A DNA stretch of 64,000 nt, taken from NCBI RefSeq assembly GCF_042683245.1, contig NZ_JBHUJB010000015.1, positions 72,657-136,656 on the forward strand, in the 5' to 3' direction. Below the pieces are notes generated by a model, which was given only the letters and a program-made list of their open reading frames with translations, was not told the DNA's origin and made no database searches. The translations under genes and the position numbers were made by a program. Shown piece after piece: positions 17,094-25,143 of the stretch (position 1 is its first letter; the number at the start of each line of letters is the position of its first letter). The DNA is from Rubritalea tangerina (GTDB taxonomy: Bacteria; Verrucomicrobiota; Verrucomicrobiia; Verrucomicrobiales; Akkermansiaceae).

Positions 17094-17435
17094 ATGATGA
17101 AACTGTGTATAGGAGTGTCGGTTGTGACTTTGGTGAGTAACTTGGCTGCTGCTGACCGTGATCAAATTCCAGCAGAAGGAAAGGTGGAACAGGCTGCAAT
17201 AGAAAACTTATCCCTAAATGAGTTCGTTAAAGAATTAGAAAAAGGGCTTTCATGGGAAAAGCTGGAAACCCTTTGTCAGCGTATTCAGCCAAAGCCTGTA
17301 TTGTTCACTGATAGGAATAAGGCTCATATGAAGCTCCGCCTCGTGGGCAGGGCAAGAGCTGGAGATGTTATAGCTGTAGATATAGAGTTCAACAAGGGAA
17401 AGGTTGAGAGTTGGAAGCTGGGGTATCGGCCATAA
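17094..17435 (+). CDS. Small exported protein, function unknown
   Basis: I do not recognise the family. The 113-residue protein has a probable signal peptide, MMKLCIGVSVVTLVSNLAAA, with cleavage likely after the Ala-rich end. The mature part is charged and has a helical EFVKELEKGLSWEKLETLC segment and a C-terminal beta-like part (IAVDIEFNKGKVESWKLGYR). It stands alone, 81 bases after nadE and convergent with leuB. Two adjacent ATG codons are possible starts. Confidence 0.6.
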   Translation: MMKLCIGVSVVTLVSNLAAADRDQIPAEGKVEQAAIENLSLNEFVKELEKGLSWEKLETLCQRIQPKPVLFTDRNKAHMKLRLVGRARAGDVIAVDIEFNKGKVESWKLGYRP

Positions 17436-17544
17436 GTGTTAATGGTTCATAGGGTATGAACGTGTCACATTTGGTGGGTATCGTTTCATCAAGCATGTGG
17501 CAAATTTCTGAGCCTTTGGTGTGATCTGATGTTCTATAAGAAAA

Positions 17545-17575
17545 ATGCTCAGCCACCTGATCGGTAACTGAGCAT
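17545..17575 (-). terminator. Intrinsic terminator after leuB
   Basis: This is an 8-bp stem, ATGCTCAG/CTGAGCAT, with a 15-base loop. On the minus strand it runs straight into TTTTTCTTATA. It lies 38 bases past the leuB stop. Confidence 0.75.
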
Positions 17576-17612
17576 CCTTTACGAAAATGTCGTTTTATTC
17601 CGCAGTCTGTAA

Positions 17613-18716
17613 TTAGAGGGCTGCGATGATGGCGGCGCCCATTTCGCTGGTGCCCACTTTTGTTTCGCCTTCGGCGCCAGTGTAGAGGTCACCAGTGCGG
17701 TAGCCTTTATCGATAGCGGCATTGACGGCTGCATCGATAGCGTCAGCGGCTTCATTTTCACCGAGTGAGTATCTGAGAAGCATGGAGGCTGAAAGGATTT
17801 GGGCGATTGGGTTAGCAATTCCTTGGCCTGCGATATCAGGGGCTGAGCCGCCGGATGGCTCGTACATTCCGAAGTAGAGGCCATTTTCTTTTTTGTTACC
17901 GAGGGAAGCTGATGGGAGCATGCCCAGTGAGCCGGAGATCATAGCCATTTCATCTGAGAGGATATCACCGAAGAGGTTTCCTGTGACGAGGACATCAAAC
18001 TGGGAAGGTTGCTTGATGAGCTGCATGGCGGCATTGTCCACGTACATGTGGGAGAGTTCGACTTCTGGGAAGTCTTTAGCGACCTCGGTGACAACTTCGC
18101 GCCATAAGATGGAGCATTGGAGGACGTTCGCCTTGTCAACTGAGAGGAGGCGCTTGTCACGAGCCATGGCAGCGGTGAAGGCGACGCGGCAAATGCGTTC
18201 GATCTCATTCTTGCTGTAGACCATGGTGTCGTGAGCGGTTGGATTCTCTTGGTTGTCATCGCGGCCTTTTGGGGTGCCGAAGTAGATGCCGCCGGTGAGT
18301 TCTCTTACGCAGAGAACGTCGAAGCCATTGGGTATGAGTTCATTTTTTACTGGCGACGCGTGCTTGAGTGCCGGGAGGCAGACGCCTGGGCGGAGGTTTG
18401 CATAGAGGTTGAAATGCTTTCTGATTGGGAGGAGGGCGCCGCGTTCGGGTTGCTCATCTGGCGGGAGGTTTTCCCATTTTGGTCCACCTACGGAGCCAAA
18501 GAGGATGGCATCAGACTTTTCGCATGCATCGACGGTTTCTTGTGGGAGTGGGCAACCTTTGGCGTCGATCGCGGCACCGCCTACGAGGCAGTCAGTTGTT
18601 TCGAGGGTGAAATTAAATTTGGTGGAAGCTGCCTCAAGGACTTTGAGAGCTTGTTGCATAACTTCGGGGCCAATGCCATCACCAGAGAGGATCGTGATCT
18701 TGTGGTTGCGGTTCAT
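17613..18716 (-). CDS. leuB: 3-isopropylmalate dehydrogenase
   Basis: LeuB oxidises and decarboxylates 3-isopropylmalate with NAD+ in leucine synthesis. With the start at 18716 (MNRNHKITILSGDGIGPEVM) the protein has 367 residues, the normal size; the open frame extends 13 codons further but lacks similarity there. Motifs are GSVGGPKWENLPPDEQPERG, LRKHFNLYANLRP-type sequence, VRELTGGIYFG, YVDNAAMQLI, NLFGDILSDEMAMISGSLG and EPSGGSAPDIAGQGIANPIA. No other leu genes are in the window. Confidence 0.96.
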   Translation of the reverse strand: MNRNHKITILSGDGIGPEVMQQALKVLEAASTKFNFTLETTDCLVGGAAIDAKGCPLPQETVDACEKSDAILFGSVGGPKWENLPPDEQPERGALLPIRKHFNLYANLRPGVCLPALKHASPVKNELIPNGFDVLCVRELTGGIYFGTPKGRDDNQENPTAHDTMVYSKNEIERICRVAFTAAMARDKRLLSVDKANVLQCSILWREVVTEVAKDFPEVELSHMYVDNAAMQLIKQPSQFDVLVTGNLFGDILSDEMAMISGSLGMLPSASLGNKKENGLYFGMYEPSGGSAPDIAGQGIANPIAQILSASMLLRYSLGENEAADAIDAAVNAAIDKGYRTGDLYTGAEGETKVGTSEMGAAIIAAL

Positions 18717-18820
18717 GGGCGGGGGTTTAGCAAAGCGATGCGTGGTTGAGAACAACGATTTTGAGAAATCTTAGGTGATATTGTAATTGTGCTCGTGGCT
18801 AGCTGTGCCATCTTCGCCGC

Positions 18821-19792
18821 GTGGAACTCTTTCTGAATATTCTATTGATCATTGGCGGGCTGACGGCGTTGTATTTTGGAGCTGAGTGGCTAGTGAAGGG
18901 TGCATCGGAGATCGCTATCAAGGTGGGGATTTCACCGTTGGTAGTTGGGCTAACAGTTGTGGCTTTTGGGACGAGCGCTCCGGAATTGCTGGTGTGTTTA
19001 GAGGCTAATGCGGAGGGGCAACCCGATGTGGCATTGGGAAATATCATTGGTTCTAACATCTGCAACATTGCTTTGATCTTGGGGGTTGCGGCAGTGATGA
19101 AGCCAATTGTGATTCACAGGCAGATTATCAGGCGTGAGATGCCGATACTTTTGGTGATATCTTTCGCCTTCATAGCGATGTTGTGGAATGGGAGTATTTC
19201 GCGAGTAGAGGGAGGGGTGTTATTTGTGGGGGTGTTGGTTTACGTGATTGTAAGTATTTACCAGTCGAAAAAGGAACAGGTGCAGGATGATTACGGTGAA
19301 TTTAGTCCAGATGAAGTTGCTGCTGTGCAAAAATCTGGCACTAAGGAGTTGGTGGTGAGTGTGGCTCTGATCGCGATTGGTCTCGTTGTTTTAAAATTTG
19401 GATCGGAGTGGTTGGTTGATGGTGGTGATTATGTGGCGCGAGCAATGGGGGTGGATGAAGCCTTGATTGCTTTGTTTTTATTTGCTTTTGGGACGTCATT
19501 GCCGGAGTTGGCTACTTCTATTATTGCGGTGCGTAAGGGTGAAGGTGACATCATTACAGGTAATGCAGTGGGGTCTTGTATTTTTAATATTTTGGCTGTG
19601 ATAGGTATTACGGCATTAGTGAAGCCCATAGCAGAGGGTGAGATTGAACAGTTGGATAAGATGGTGATGTTGGGTGTGACTGTTGGGATTTTTATCTTTA
19701 TGTGGAGTCGGATGCGGTTGAATCGTGCTGAGGGGGCAATGCTCTTGGTGGGGTATGCTGTTTATTGTGTGGTGCGTTATCAGATGGGGTGA
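18821..19792 (+). CDS. Calcium/sodium antiporter, CaCA family
   Basis: This is a membrane exchanger of 323 residues (YrbG-like) with about ten transmembrane segments. The two alpha repeats of the family are clear: GTSAPELLVCLEANAEG with GNIIGSNICNIALILG in the first half, and GTSLPELATSIIAVRKG with GNAVGSCIFNILAVIG in the second. The start is GTG at 18821, giving MELFLNILLIIGGLTALYFG. A charged cytoplasmic loop (QSKKEQVQDDYGEFSPDEV) separates the halves. The DUF2071 gene follows two bases after the stop. Confidence 0.92.
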   Translation: MELFLNILLIIGGLTALYFGAEWLVKGASEIAIKVGISPLVVGLTVVAFGTSAPELLVCLEANAEGQPDVALGNIIGSNICNIALILGVAAVMKPIVIHRQIIRREMPILLVISFAFIAMLWNGSISRVEGGVLFVGVLVYVIVSIYQSKKEQVQDDYGEFSPDEVAAVQKSGTKELVVSVALIAIGLVVLKFGSEWLVDGGDYVARAMGVDEALIALFLFAFGTSLPELATSIIAVRKGEGDIITGNAVGSCIFNILAVIGITALVKPIAEGEIEQLDKMVMLGVTVGIFIFMWSRMRLNRAEGAMLLVGYAVYCVVRYQMG

Positions 19793-19794
19793 GG

Positions 19795-20532
19795 ATGGAG
19801 TGTTTGCGGTACCAGTCTCATCGGCCTTATCCAATGGAGCGTGGTCAGCCATTGTGGCGTCAGCGGTGGCATGATTTAGCGTTTTTCCATTGGCCTGTGG
19901 ATGCGAAGGTGTTGGAGCAATGGGTGCCGGAGGGGGTACGGTTGGATCTTCACGATGGGTGTGCATGGGTAAGTGTGGTGCCTTTTCGGATGGAAGATGT
20001 GATGTTGAGGAGCTTGCCTGCCATTCCTGGTGTGTCCGCTTTTCCGGAATTGAATTTGAGGACCTATGTGGAGCGTGATGGTAAGCCTGGGGTGTGGTTT
20101 TTTAGCCTGGACGCTGACCAGAGGTTGGCGGTCTGGGCAGCGAGGAGGTTTTTCCATTTGCCTTACTTCAAGGCGGACATGCGATGTCAAGAGACAGAGG
20201 ATGGGGGGATAAGGTATCGCTCGAAGCGAGAATTTGATGGTGCGATGTTTGAGGCGACCTACAGGGGAATTGAAGGGAGTAAGGTGGAGCTGTGTTCGGG
20301 TGGTTTAGAGTATTGGTTGACCGAGCGGTATTGTCTGTATGCTGCTGATGCGGATGGGAGGCTTTACCGGGGTGAAGTGCATCATCAGCAATGGCCGTTA
20401 CAGGAGGTGGATTATCACATTACCGTTAATCATTTGGGCGATCGTTGGGGGATTCCGCTAGAGGGGGAACCTCATTATGCGCAATTTTCGCGGGAGCTAG
20501 AGGTTGCTGTGTGGCCATTGCAGCCGCTATAG
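19795..20532 (+). CDS. YqjF-like DUF2071 protein
   Basis: The 245-residue protein belongs to the DUF2071/YqjF (acetoacetate decarboxylase-like) group; its function is unknown. Recognisable parts are WRQRWHDLAFFHWPVD, VLEQWVPEGVRLDLHDG, WVSVVPFRM, FPELNLRTYVERDGKPGVWF and the late LTERYCLYA. I chose the ATG at 19795 (MECLRYQSHRPYPM), two bases after the antiporter stop; the ATG of MERGQPLWRQ also fits. It is probably co-transcribed with the antiporter. Confidence 0.82.
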   Translation: MECLRYQSHRPYPMERGQPLWRQRWHDLAFFHWPVDAKVLEQWVPEGVRLDLHDGCAWVSVVPFRMEDVMLRSLPAIPGVSAFPELNLRTYVERDGKPGVWFFSLDADQRLAVWAARRFFHLPYFKADMRCQETEDGGIRYRSKREFDGAMFEATYRGIEGSKVELCSGGLEYWLTERYCLYAADADGRLYRGEVHHQQWPLQEVDYHITVNHLGDRWGIPLEGEPHYAQFSRELEVAVWPLQPL

Positions 20533-20537
20533 TGCAC

Positions 20538-20569
20538 AAAAAAGCCTCCGCAGATAATGTGCGGAGGCT
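20538..20569 (-). terminator. Intrinsic terminator of the AP2-domain gene
   Basis: This is a 10-bp stem, AGCCTCCGCA/TGCGGAGGCT, with a 7-base loop. On the minus strand it is followed by TTTTTTG. It ends the AP2-domain transcript and lies just past the convergent DUF2071 gene. Confidence 0.85.
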
Positions 20570-20606
20570 CAAAAGAATAAATTAACTTGTAAGAAGGAAG
20601 CAGGCT

Positions 20607-20867
20607 TTAGGCTGCATCTGTAATCTTCTTGGCCTTTTTGAGTGTGGTTTGGCTCAGTTTGCCATTCACGCGGCGTGAATTATCGACAAGGTCTTTGAGT
20701 TCCTTGAGGCATTCTTCAGCAGCTTTCATGGCTTTGCGTGGGCCACCGTACTTTTTGTCTGAGAAGTACTTAGTGAAAGTAGTACCTGCTCGGCTAAGGC
20801 ATAGTCTCCAGCCTTGGAAGGCTGTTGTCTCGTATGTGAATCTTGTTAAATTCTTTTTTGATTTCAT
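20607..20867 (-). CDS. AP2-domain mini-protein
   Basis: The 86-residue basic protein has an AP2-like DNA-binding fold at about residues 17-51: FQGWRLCLSRAGTTFTKYFS, DKKYGGPRKAMKAA. In bacteria such domains occur in phage integrases, homing endonucleases and small stand-alone proteins. Here nothing else is attached except a helical, lysine-rich tail (LKKAKKITDAA). It has its own promoter and terminator, so it is a single-gene unit. A role as a small nucleoid or regulatory protein is inference. Confidence 0.75.
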   Translation of the reverse strand: MKSKKNLTRFTYETTAFQGWRLCLSRAGTTFTKYFSDKKYGGPRKAMKAAEECLKELKDLVDNSRRVNGKLSQTTLKKAKKITDAA

Positions 20868-20903
20868 GATGGTTTCGGTGGGTTAGGTTTCCTTAGGTCT
20901 AAC

Positions 20904-20932
20904 ATTGAAACGCATTTCTAACTAAATGTCAA
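20904..20932 (-). promoter_or_regulatory. Sigma-70-type promoter of the AP2-domain gene
   Basis: On the minus strand a perfect -35 box TTGACA is followed after 17 bases by TTCAAT (4 of 6 matches to the -10 consensus). Transcription would start near 20897, about 30 bases before the ATG at 20867. Confidence 0.6.
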
Positions 20933-21215
20933 CTAATCTTCGCTTTGTAAGTACTTTTAAATCAATGAATGATCGTTTATATAACTTGTGTGTTAGTTGA
21001 GGTTAGACGCTGAATCCATTATATACCAATGGATCTAGCGTTTTTGCGGTGGGCGTGAGTTGGCGCAAATCGCGGTGCTGATTTTATGATAATTTGCAGA
21101 GTTATTTTTTTAACTGCTGACGAAGTTGCTAGATACTAGATCATGAACAAAAGCTAAACAAAATGATGGGTCATGATGGAGGTGGGGAGATAACACAATG
21201 AGGGTCAAGAAGGGA
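20933..21215. other. Intergenic stretch with an orphan terminator
   Basis: This AT-rich gap lies between the AP2 promoter and tRNA-Leu. It contains no convincing reading frame. The only clear structure is the plus-strand terminator at 21007-21045. TATATAAC near 20979 could be part of a -10 box, but no well-spaced -35 is visible. Confidence 0.5.
21007..21045 (+). terminator. Orphan intrinsic terminator, possible 3' end of a small RNA
   Basis: The stem pairs ACGCT (21007-21011) with AGCGT (21037-21041) and ATCCATT (21014-21020) with AATGGAT (21028-21034). The loop is ATATACC and TTTTTG follows. It points in the plus direction, but no plus-strand gene ends here: the nearest one stops at 20532, ahead of another terminator. 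Confidence 0.6.
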
Positions 21216-21300
21216 TGGTGCGCACGAGAGGAGTCGAACCTCCACGCCCGAAGGCACTGCCGCCTGAAGACAGCGCGTCTACCAATTCCGCCACGTGCGC
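21216..21300 (-). tRNA. tRNA-Leu (anticodon CAG)
   Basis: The minus strand folds as a class II tRNA with acceptor GCGCACG/CGTGCGC. The D-arm contains TGGCGGAATTGGTAGACGCG. The anticodon stem CTGTC/GGCAG encloses loop TTCAGGC, giving CAG for leucine codon CUG. A short variable arm (TGCCTTCGGGCG) is present, and GGTTCGACTCC forms the T-arm. Discriminator A is followed by an encoded CCA. Confidence 0.96.
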
Positions 21301-21449
21301 ACATAGCTGATAGCGGGCGCACGTTAGGAGGAGAGTGGTTGGGATGCAAGCAGGATTTTGGGGAAAGCTTGCTAAAGCATGCAGTGGATGGGGGCTAGAT
21401 TAGGAGGGGGCTTAGCGCTCGCATAATCGGAGGAGTAGCGGCTGATTTG

Positions 21450-21481
21450 CCCCAGCAAGGGGGGGCTTAGTCCTGCTGGGG
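21450..21481 (-). other. Strong hairpin past the sulfatase gene
   Basis: An 8-bp perfect stem, CCCCAGCA/TGCTGGGG, lies just past the sulfatase stop at 21494. There is no T-run after it on the minus strand. It may act as a 3' mRNA stabiliser or a poor terminator. Confidence 0.4.
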
Positions 21482-21493
21482 TGAGTGATTGGC

Positions 21494-23269
21494 TTAGCGA
21501 TGTTGAAGCCGGACTTGGTAGGCTGAAATGGTGGATTTTTTATCGGGTGAGACAAAGCGAGCCTTGAGGAGATGTTTGCCTTTGGTGAAGTTGAGGGCGG
21601 GGAAGACATAGTGTTTGTCGTTATGGGGGACGACTTGTGTGTGGATGTCCTTGCCGATGGCGAGTTCGGCGGTCCACCCAGACAGGTCACGTTGGAAGGA
21701 TTTGGGGAATTCGATGCGGACGTCACAGCGGCCGGAGTGTTCGAAGTGCAGCTTCCAGAACCCTTCATCATCGTAGGACCAGGCTTTGGAGATGCGATCC
21801 TGCCAAGTTAAGACGAGAGGGTTTTCGTGGGAGCGATCTACTAGGATGTAGGGAGTTCCTCGGTCACGGATGCGTGTTTCAGAGACATCGGCGAACCATG
21901 TATCGTATTCTTTGAGTAGGGATTCGACGCGTTGGGCTTGGTTGCTGGCAAGGTTGTTGGTTTCCGAGGGGTCGTCTTTGAGGTTATAGAGTTCATAGTT
22001 TGTACTGTCTCGTCTGGGTGATTGACCATCTGAGGGATTCAGTAGCTTCCAGTCCCCTTTGCGGATCATGAAGTGGTGGCGTGAGACAGGGGTGGCGCCG
22101 CGATGCCATTGCATAATGACGGCGCGTTCAGGGAGAGTGGCTGCGGGGTCTTTGAGTTGGCTCATGAGGCTGCGGCCATCCAGCTCGAAGGCGTCAGGGA
22201 TACCCATTTCACAGGCATCGAGGAGGGTGGGCATGATGTCGATATGAGCGGCGACATTTTGTGGGATGTCGTAGCCTTGTTTGATGTGCTTGGGCCAGCG
22301 GATCCAGAGTGGGGAGCGGACGCCGCCCTCGTAGACTTGTGCTTTTTTGCCGCGGAGGCCAGCGTTAAATCGTTGGGTGTTGGCGCCGTTGTCGTTGAGG
22401 AAGACGATGAGGGTGTTTTCATCGAGTTCTTTTTCTTTGAGGAAGGCAAGGAGCGAGCCGAGATTCGTATCGAGGTTGTCGATCATTGCGGCAATGCGAG
22501 CGAGTCTGTCGGGGTTGTTACCCCATTTGCTGAGGTCTTGGCTGGAGTATTTTTTTAGGAGCTCAGCGGGGACGTCGTTGAATGGGCCGTGAGGGACATT
22601 CACAGTGATGGCAGCAAAGAAGGATTGTTGTGTCTGTTGGGACTCGTCGATGAAGTTTTTCGCTGCCTCGAAAAAGACGTCAGTGCAGTAACCTTTACTT
22701 TGTATTTCTTGATCATTTTCGAAGAGGATGGGGTTGGTGTAGCGGCCTTCATTTTCGATGGGGTCGCTGGGTTGGCCGAGTCCGCCTCCCCGGTGGATGA
22801 GAGAGTGTGTGAAGCCTTGGTCGCTTGGGCGCATGGGGTAGTTGTCACCAAGGTGCCATTTACCAAAGATGCCGGTGCGGTAGCCGACTCCTCTGAGGGC
22901 TTCAGCGATGGTGACTTCATCATTGGCCATCATGGAGCGTCCGAGCCAGGTGTCGACGCATTTGGTGCGGATGTAGTAGCGGCCGGTGAAAAGTGAGGCG
23001 CGTGTGGGCGAGCAGACTGGATTGACGTAGAAGTTTTTGAATCGCGCGCTTTGGTTAGCGAGGGTGTCGAAATTGGGTGTTTTGATCCATTGGTTGCCGT
23101 GGAAGCTGAAGTCGCCGTAGCCCATATCATCGGTCACAAGGAGGATGATATTGGGAGGGAGTTGGTCGAGTTCATCGATGATATTGGGTGGTTCTTGGTC
23201 GGATTCTTGAGCGAGCAGGAAAGTGGAGCAGAGGAAGCTGCAAGTTAGAGATTTTATGACAGGCATCAT
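21494..23269 (-). CDS. Secreted sulfatase (arylsulfatase-type)
   Basis: The 591-residue protein is an S1-family sulfatase that should hydrolyse sulfate esters outside the cytoplasm; the substrate, probably a sulfated polysaccharide or glycolipid, is not readable. An N-terminal signal is visible (KSLTCSFLCSTFLLAQ). The metal site has LLVTDDMGYGD near residue 44. The active-site motif is C86-S-P-T-R, the standard CxPxR that a formylglycine-generating enzyme converts. Further motifs are GKWHLGDN, FLNDNGAN and GGVRSPLWIRWP. The last 120 residues form an extra beta-type domain. It is divergent from purH. No maturase gene is in the window. Confidence 0.92.
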   Translation of the reverse strand: MMPVIKSLTCSFLCSTFLLAQESDQEPPNIIDELDQLPPNIILLVTDDMGYGDFSFHGNQWIKTPNFDTLANQSARFKNFYVNPVCSPTRASLFTGRYYIRTKCVDTWLGRSMMANDEVTIAEALRGVGYRTGIFGKWHLGDNYPMRPSDQGFTHSLIHRGGGLGQPSDPIENEGRYTNPILFENDQEIQSKGYCTDVFFEAAKNFIDESQQTQQSFFAAITVNVPHGPFNDVPAELLKKYSSQDLSKWGNNPDRLARIAAMIDNLDTNLGSLLAFLKEKELDENTLIVFLNDNGANTQRFNAGLRGKKAQVYEGGVRSPLWIRWPKHIKQGYDIPQNVAAHIDIMPTLLDACEMGIPDAFELDGRSLMSQLKDPAATLPERAVIMQWHRGATPVSRHHFMIRKGDWKLLNPSDGQSPRRDSTNYELYNLKDDPSETNNLASNQAQRVESLLKEYDTWFADVSETRIRDRGTPYILVDRSHENPLVLTWQDRISKAWSYDDEGFWKLHFEHSGRCDVRIEFPKSFQRDLSGWTAELAIGKDIHTQVVPHNDKHYVFPALNFTKGKHLLKARFVSPDKKSTISAYQVRLQHR

Positions 23270-23379
23270 TGGGCATTATATTGCCTAACTTTTATGTGGC
23301 TGGCGAGTAAGAATTCAGTGGGGAGGGAACATTGCTCTTGTAGAGCGGTGGTGGGTGGGGTAGGGACGTGTCTCGCTCT

Positions 23380-23404
23380 GACACCCATTGGGTAGGCGAG
23401 AGAA
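23380..23404 (+). promoter_or_regulatory. Leader hairpin upstream of purH
   Basis: TCTCGC and GCGAGA at the ends, with CCC/GGG pairing inside, form a hairpin 15-40 bases before the purH start. It has no T-run and no riboswitch consensus that I recognise. It may influence translation of purH. Confidence 0.3.
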
Positions 23405-23418
23405 AAATTATCACAATT

Positions 23419-24963
23419 ATGGCAATTCAACGCGCGCTACTTTCCGTTTCTGACAAGTCTGGCTTAGTCGAGTTTGCAAAAGGGCTACACGATTTTGGAG
23501 TGGAGTTACTTTCAACAGGGGGCACAGCTGCAGCACTTCGTGACGCAGGTCTTCCGGTCATCGACGTGTCCACATTCACTGGAGCACCTGAGCTTTTTGA
23601 GGGTCGAGTCAAGACTTTGCATCCAAAGGTTCATGGGGGACTCTTACACAAGAGAGATGATGACACTCATTTGGCGCAGGCCAATGAGCACGACATTCCG
23701 CCCATCGACATCGTGGTGGTGAATCTTTACCCATTTGAGCAAACGATTGCTCGAGAGGGTGTGACCTTGGAGGAAGCTATTGAGAATATTGATATTGGTG
23801 GCCCATCAATGTTGCGGTCAGCAGCTAAGAACTACAAGAGTGTCACTGTGGTGACTGACGTGAATGATTATGATCGCGTGCTTGAAGAGATGAAGGAGCA
23901 CGAGGGTGATACAACATTTAAGTTGCGTGAGGAGCTTGCGGTGAAGGTATTTCGTCGCACTTCTGAGTATGACGGGGCAATCACGAATTACCTGTGTCAA
24001 GCAGCTGAGGGAACTTGTTCTAACTTGAGTTTGACATTGCCGCTTGAGCGCGAATTGCGTTACGGCGATAACCCACACCAGGCAGCGAAGTTGTATGGTC
24101 ACTTTGACAAGTGTTTCACCCAACTTCAGGGTAAAGAACTGAGTTACACTAACATTTTGGATATCGAGGCAGCGGCTGACTTAATCTTTGATTTTGCGCG
24201 TCCGACGGTGGGTATTCTCAAGCACACAAACCCATGTGGTGTTGGGCAGGATGATGAAGATCTTCGTGTAGCTTGGCAGAAGGCATTTGAGACTGACACA
24301 CAGGCACCCTTTGGTGGTGTGATTGTGGTGAATCGCTCCCTAACAGAGAGTTTGGCACGTGTGATCTCTGAGATTTTCACTGATGTGATTATTGCTCCAG
24401 ACTTTGATGCTGAGGCGAGAGCAATTCTTCAGAAGAAGAAGAACTTGCGTTTGATTAAGATGAATGTCGATGCGTATGCGATTGCTAAAAAGGAACCATT
24501 GATTCGTTCGGCACCAGGTGGTGTGATGGTCATGGACCGCGATCATACGACTCTAGGTCTTGATAATTTAGAGGGTCGCGTGGTGACTAAGCGTCCACCG
24601 ACTGAGGAAGAAATGCGTGCAATGCGTTTTGCGTGGCGTGTGGTGAAGCACGTGAAGTCTAATGCAATTGTTTACGGTAAGGAAGATCGCACATTGGGGA
24701 TTGGTGCTGGCCAGATGAGCCGTGTGGATTCCTCACGTATTGCGGTGTGGAAGGCTGAGGAAGCAGGGTTGACCTTGGACGGTTCTGTAATGGCGTCAGA
24801 CGCGATGTTGCCATTTGCGGACGGTCTTGAAGCTGCGATTGCAGCAGGGGCGACGGCTTGTATTCAGCCGGGTGGTTCAATCCGTGATGAAGAAGTCATT
24901 GCTGCTGCGGATAAGGCAGGGATTGCGATGATCTTCACGGATCACCGTCACTTCCGTCATTAA
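23419..24963 (+). CDS. purH: Bifunctional AICAR transformylase / IMP cyclohydrolase
   Basis: PurH carries out the last two steps of purine synthesis, from AICAR to IMP. With the ATG at 23419 (MAIQRALLSVSDKSGLVEFA) the protein has 514 residues, as usual. The cyclohydrolase part has STGGTAAALRDAGLPV, LFEGRVKTLHPKVHGGLLHK and NIDIGGPSMLRSAAKN. The transformylase part has LRYGDNPHQAA, ILKHTNPCGV, FGGVIVVNRSL, VKSNAIVYGKEDRTLGIGAG and a C-terminal FTDHRHFRH. Seventeen codons of open frame upstream are not conserved. purM and purF follow, each as a separate unit. Confidence 0.97.
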   Translation: MAIQRALLSVSDKSGLVEFAKGLHDFGVELLSTGGTAAALRDAGLPVIDVSTFTGAPELFEGRVKTLHPKVHGGLLHKRDDDTHLAQANEHDIPPIDIVVVNLYPFEQTIAREGVTLEEAIENIDIGGPSMLRSAAKNYKSVTVVTDVNDYDRVLEEMKEHEGDTTFKLREELAVKVFRRTSEYDGAITNYLCQAAEGTCSNLSLTLPLERELRYGDNPHQAAKLYGHFDKCFTQLQGKELSYTNILDIEAAADLIFDFARPTVGILKHTNPCGVGQDDEDLRVAWQKAFETDTQAPFGGVIVVNRSLTESLARVISEIFTDVIIAPDFDAEARAILQKKKNLRLIKMNVDAYAIAKKEPLIRSAPGGVMVMDRDHTTLGLDNLEGRVVTKRPPTEEEMRAMRFAWRVVKHVKSNAIVYGKEDRTLGIGAGQMSRVDSSRIAVWKAEEAGLTLDGSVMASDAMLPFADGLEAAIAAGATACIQPGGSIRDEEVIAAADKAGIAMIFTDHRHFRH

Positions 24964-25006
24964 TTACGTCAATTAAGTACTGAGAGTGCGTCTATCGAAC
25001 TCTTAC

Positions 25007-25040
25007 AAAGCGCCAGCCTATTATGGGTTGGCGCTTTTTA
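25007..25040 (+). terminator. Intrinsic terminator after purH
   Basis: This is a 12-bp stem, AAAGCGCCAGCC/GGTTGGCGCTTT, with one G-T pair, a 7-base loop and a short T-run. It lies 44 bases after the purH stop. Confidence 0.9.
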
Positions 25041-25057
25041 TTTCTGGGGGTGGAGCT

Positions 25058-25085
25058 TTGTTAAATGTCCTCCATTTTGTATTCT
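25058..25085 (+). promoter_or_regulatory. Possible sigma-70-type promoter of purM
   Basis: TTGTTA and TATTCT, separated by 16 bases, lie about 59 bases before the purM ATG and directly after the purH terminator. Each box matches the consensus at 4 of 6 positions. Confidence 0.35.
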
Positions 25086-25143
25086 AAATTCTGTCCTTAA
25101 GGGCTTGCTACTGGACGATGGAGTGTTACAACAAAGCCACATC

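Noticed and set aside
23380..23418. Purine riboswitch before purH
   Set aside because: Only a single hairpin is present; the three-way junction and conserved loops of the purine or PRPP riboswitches are not visible.
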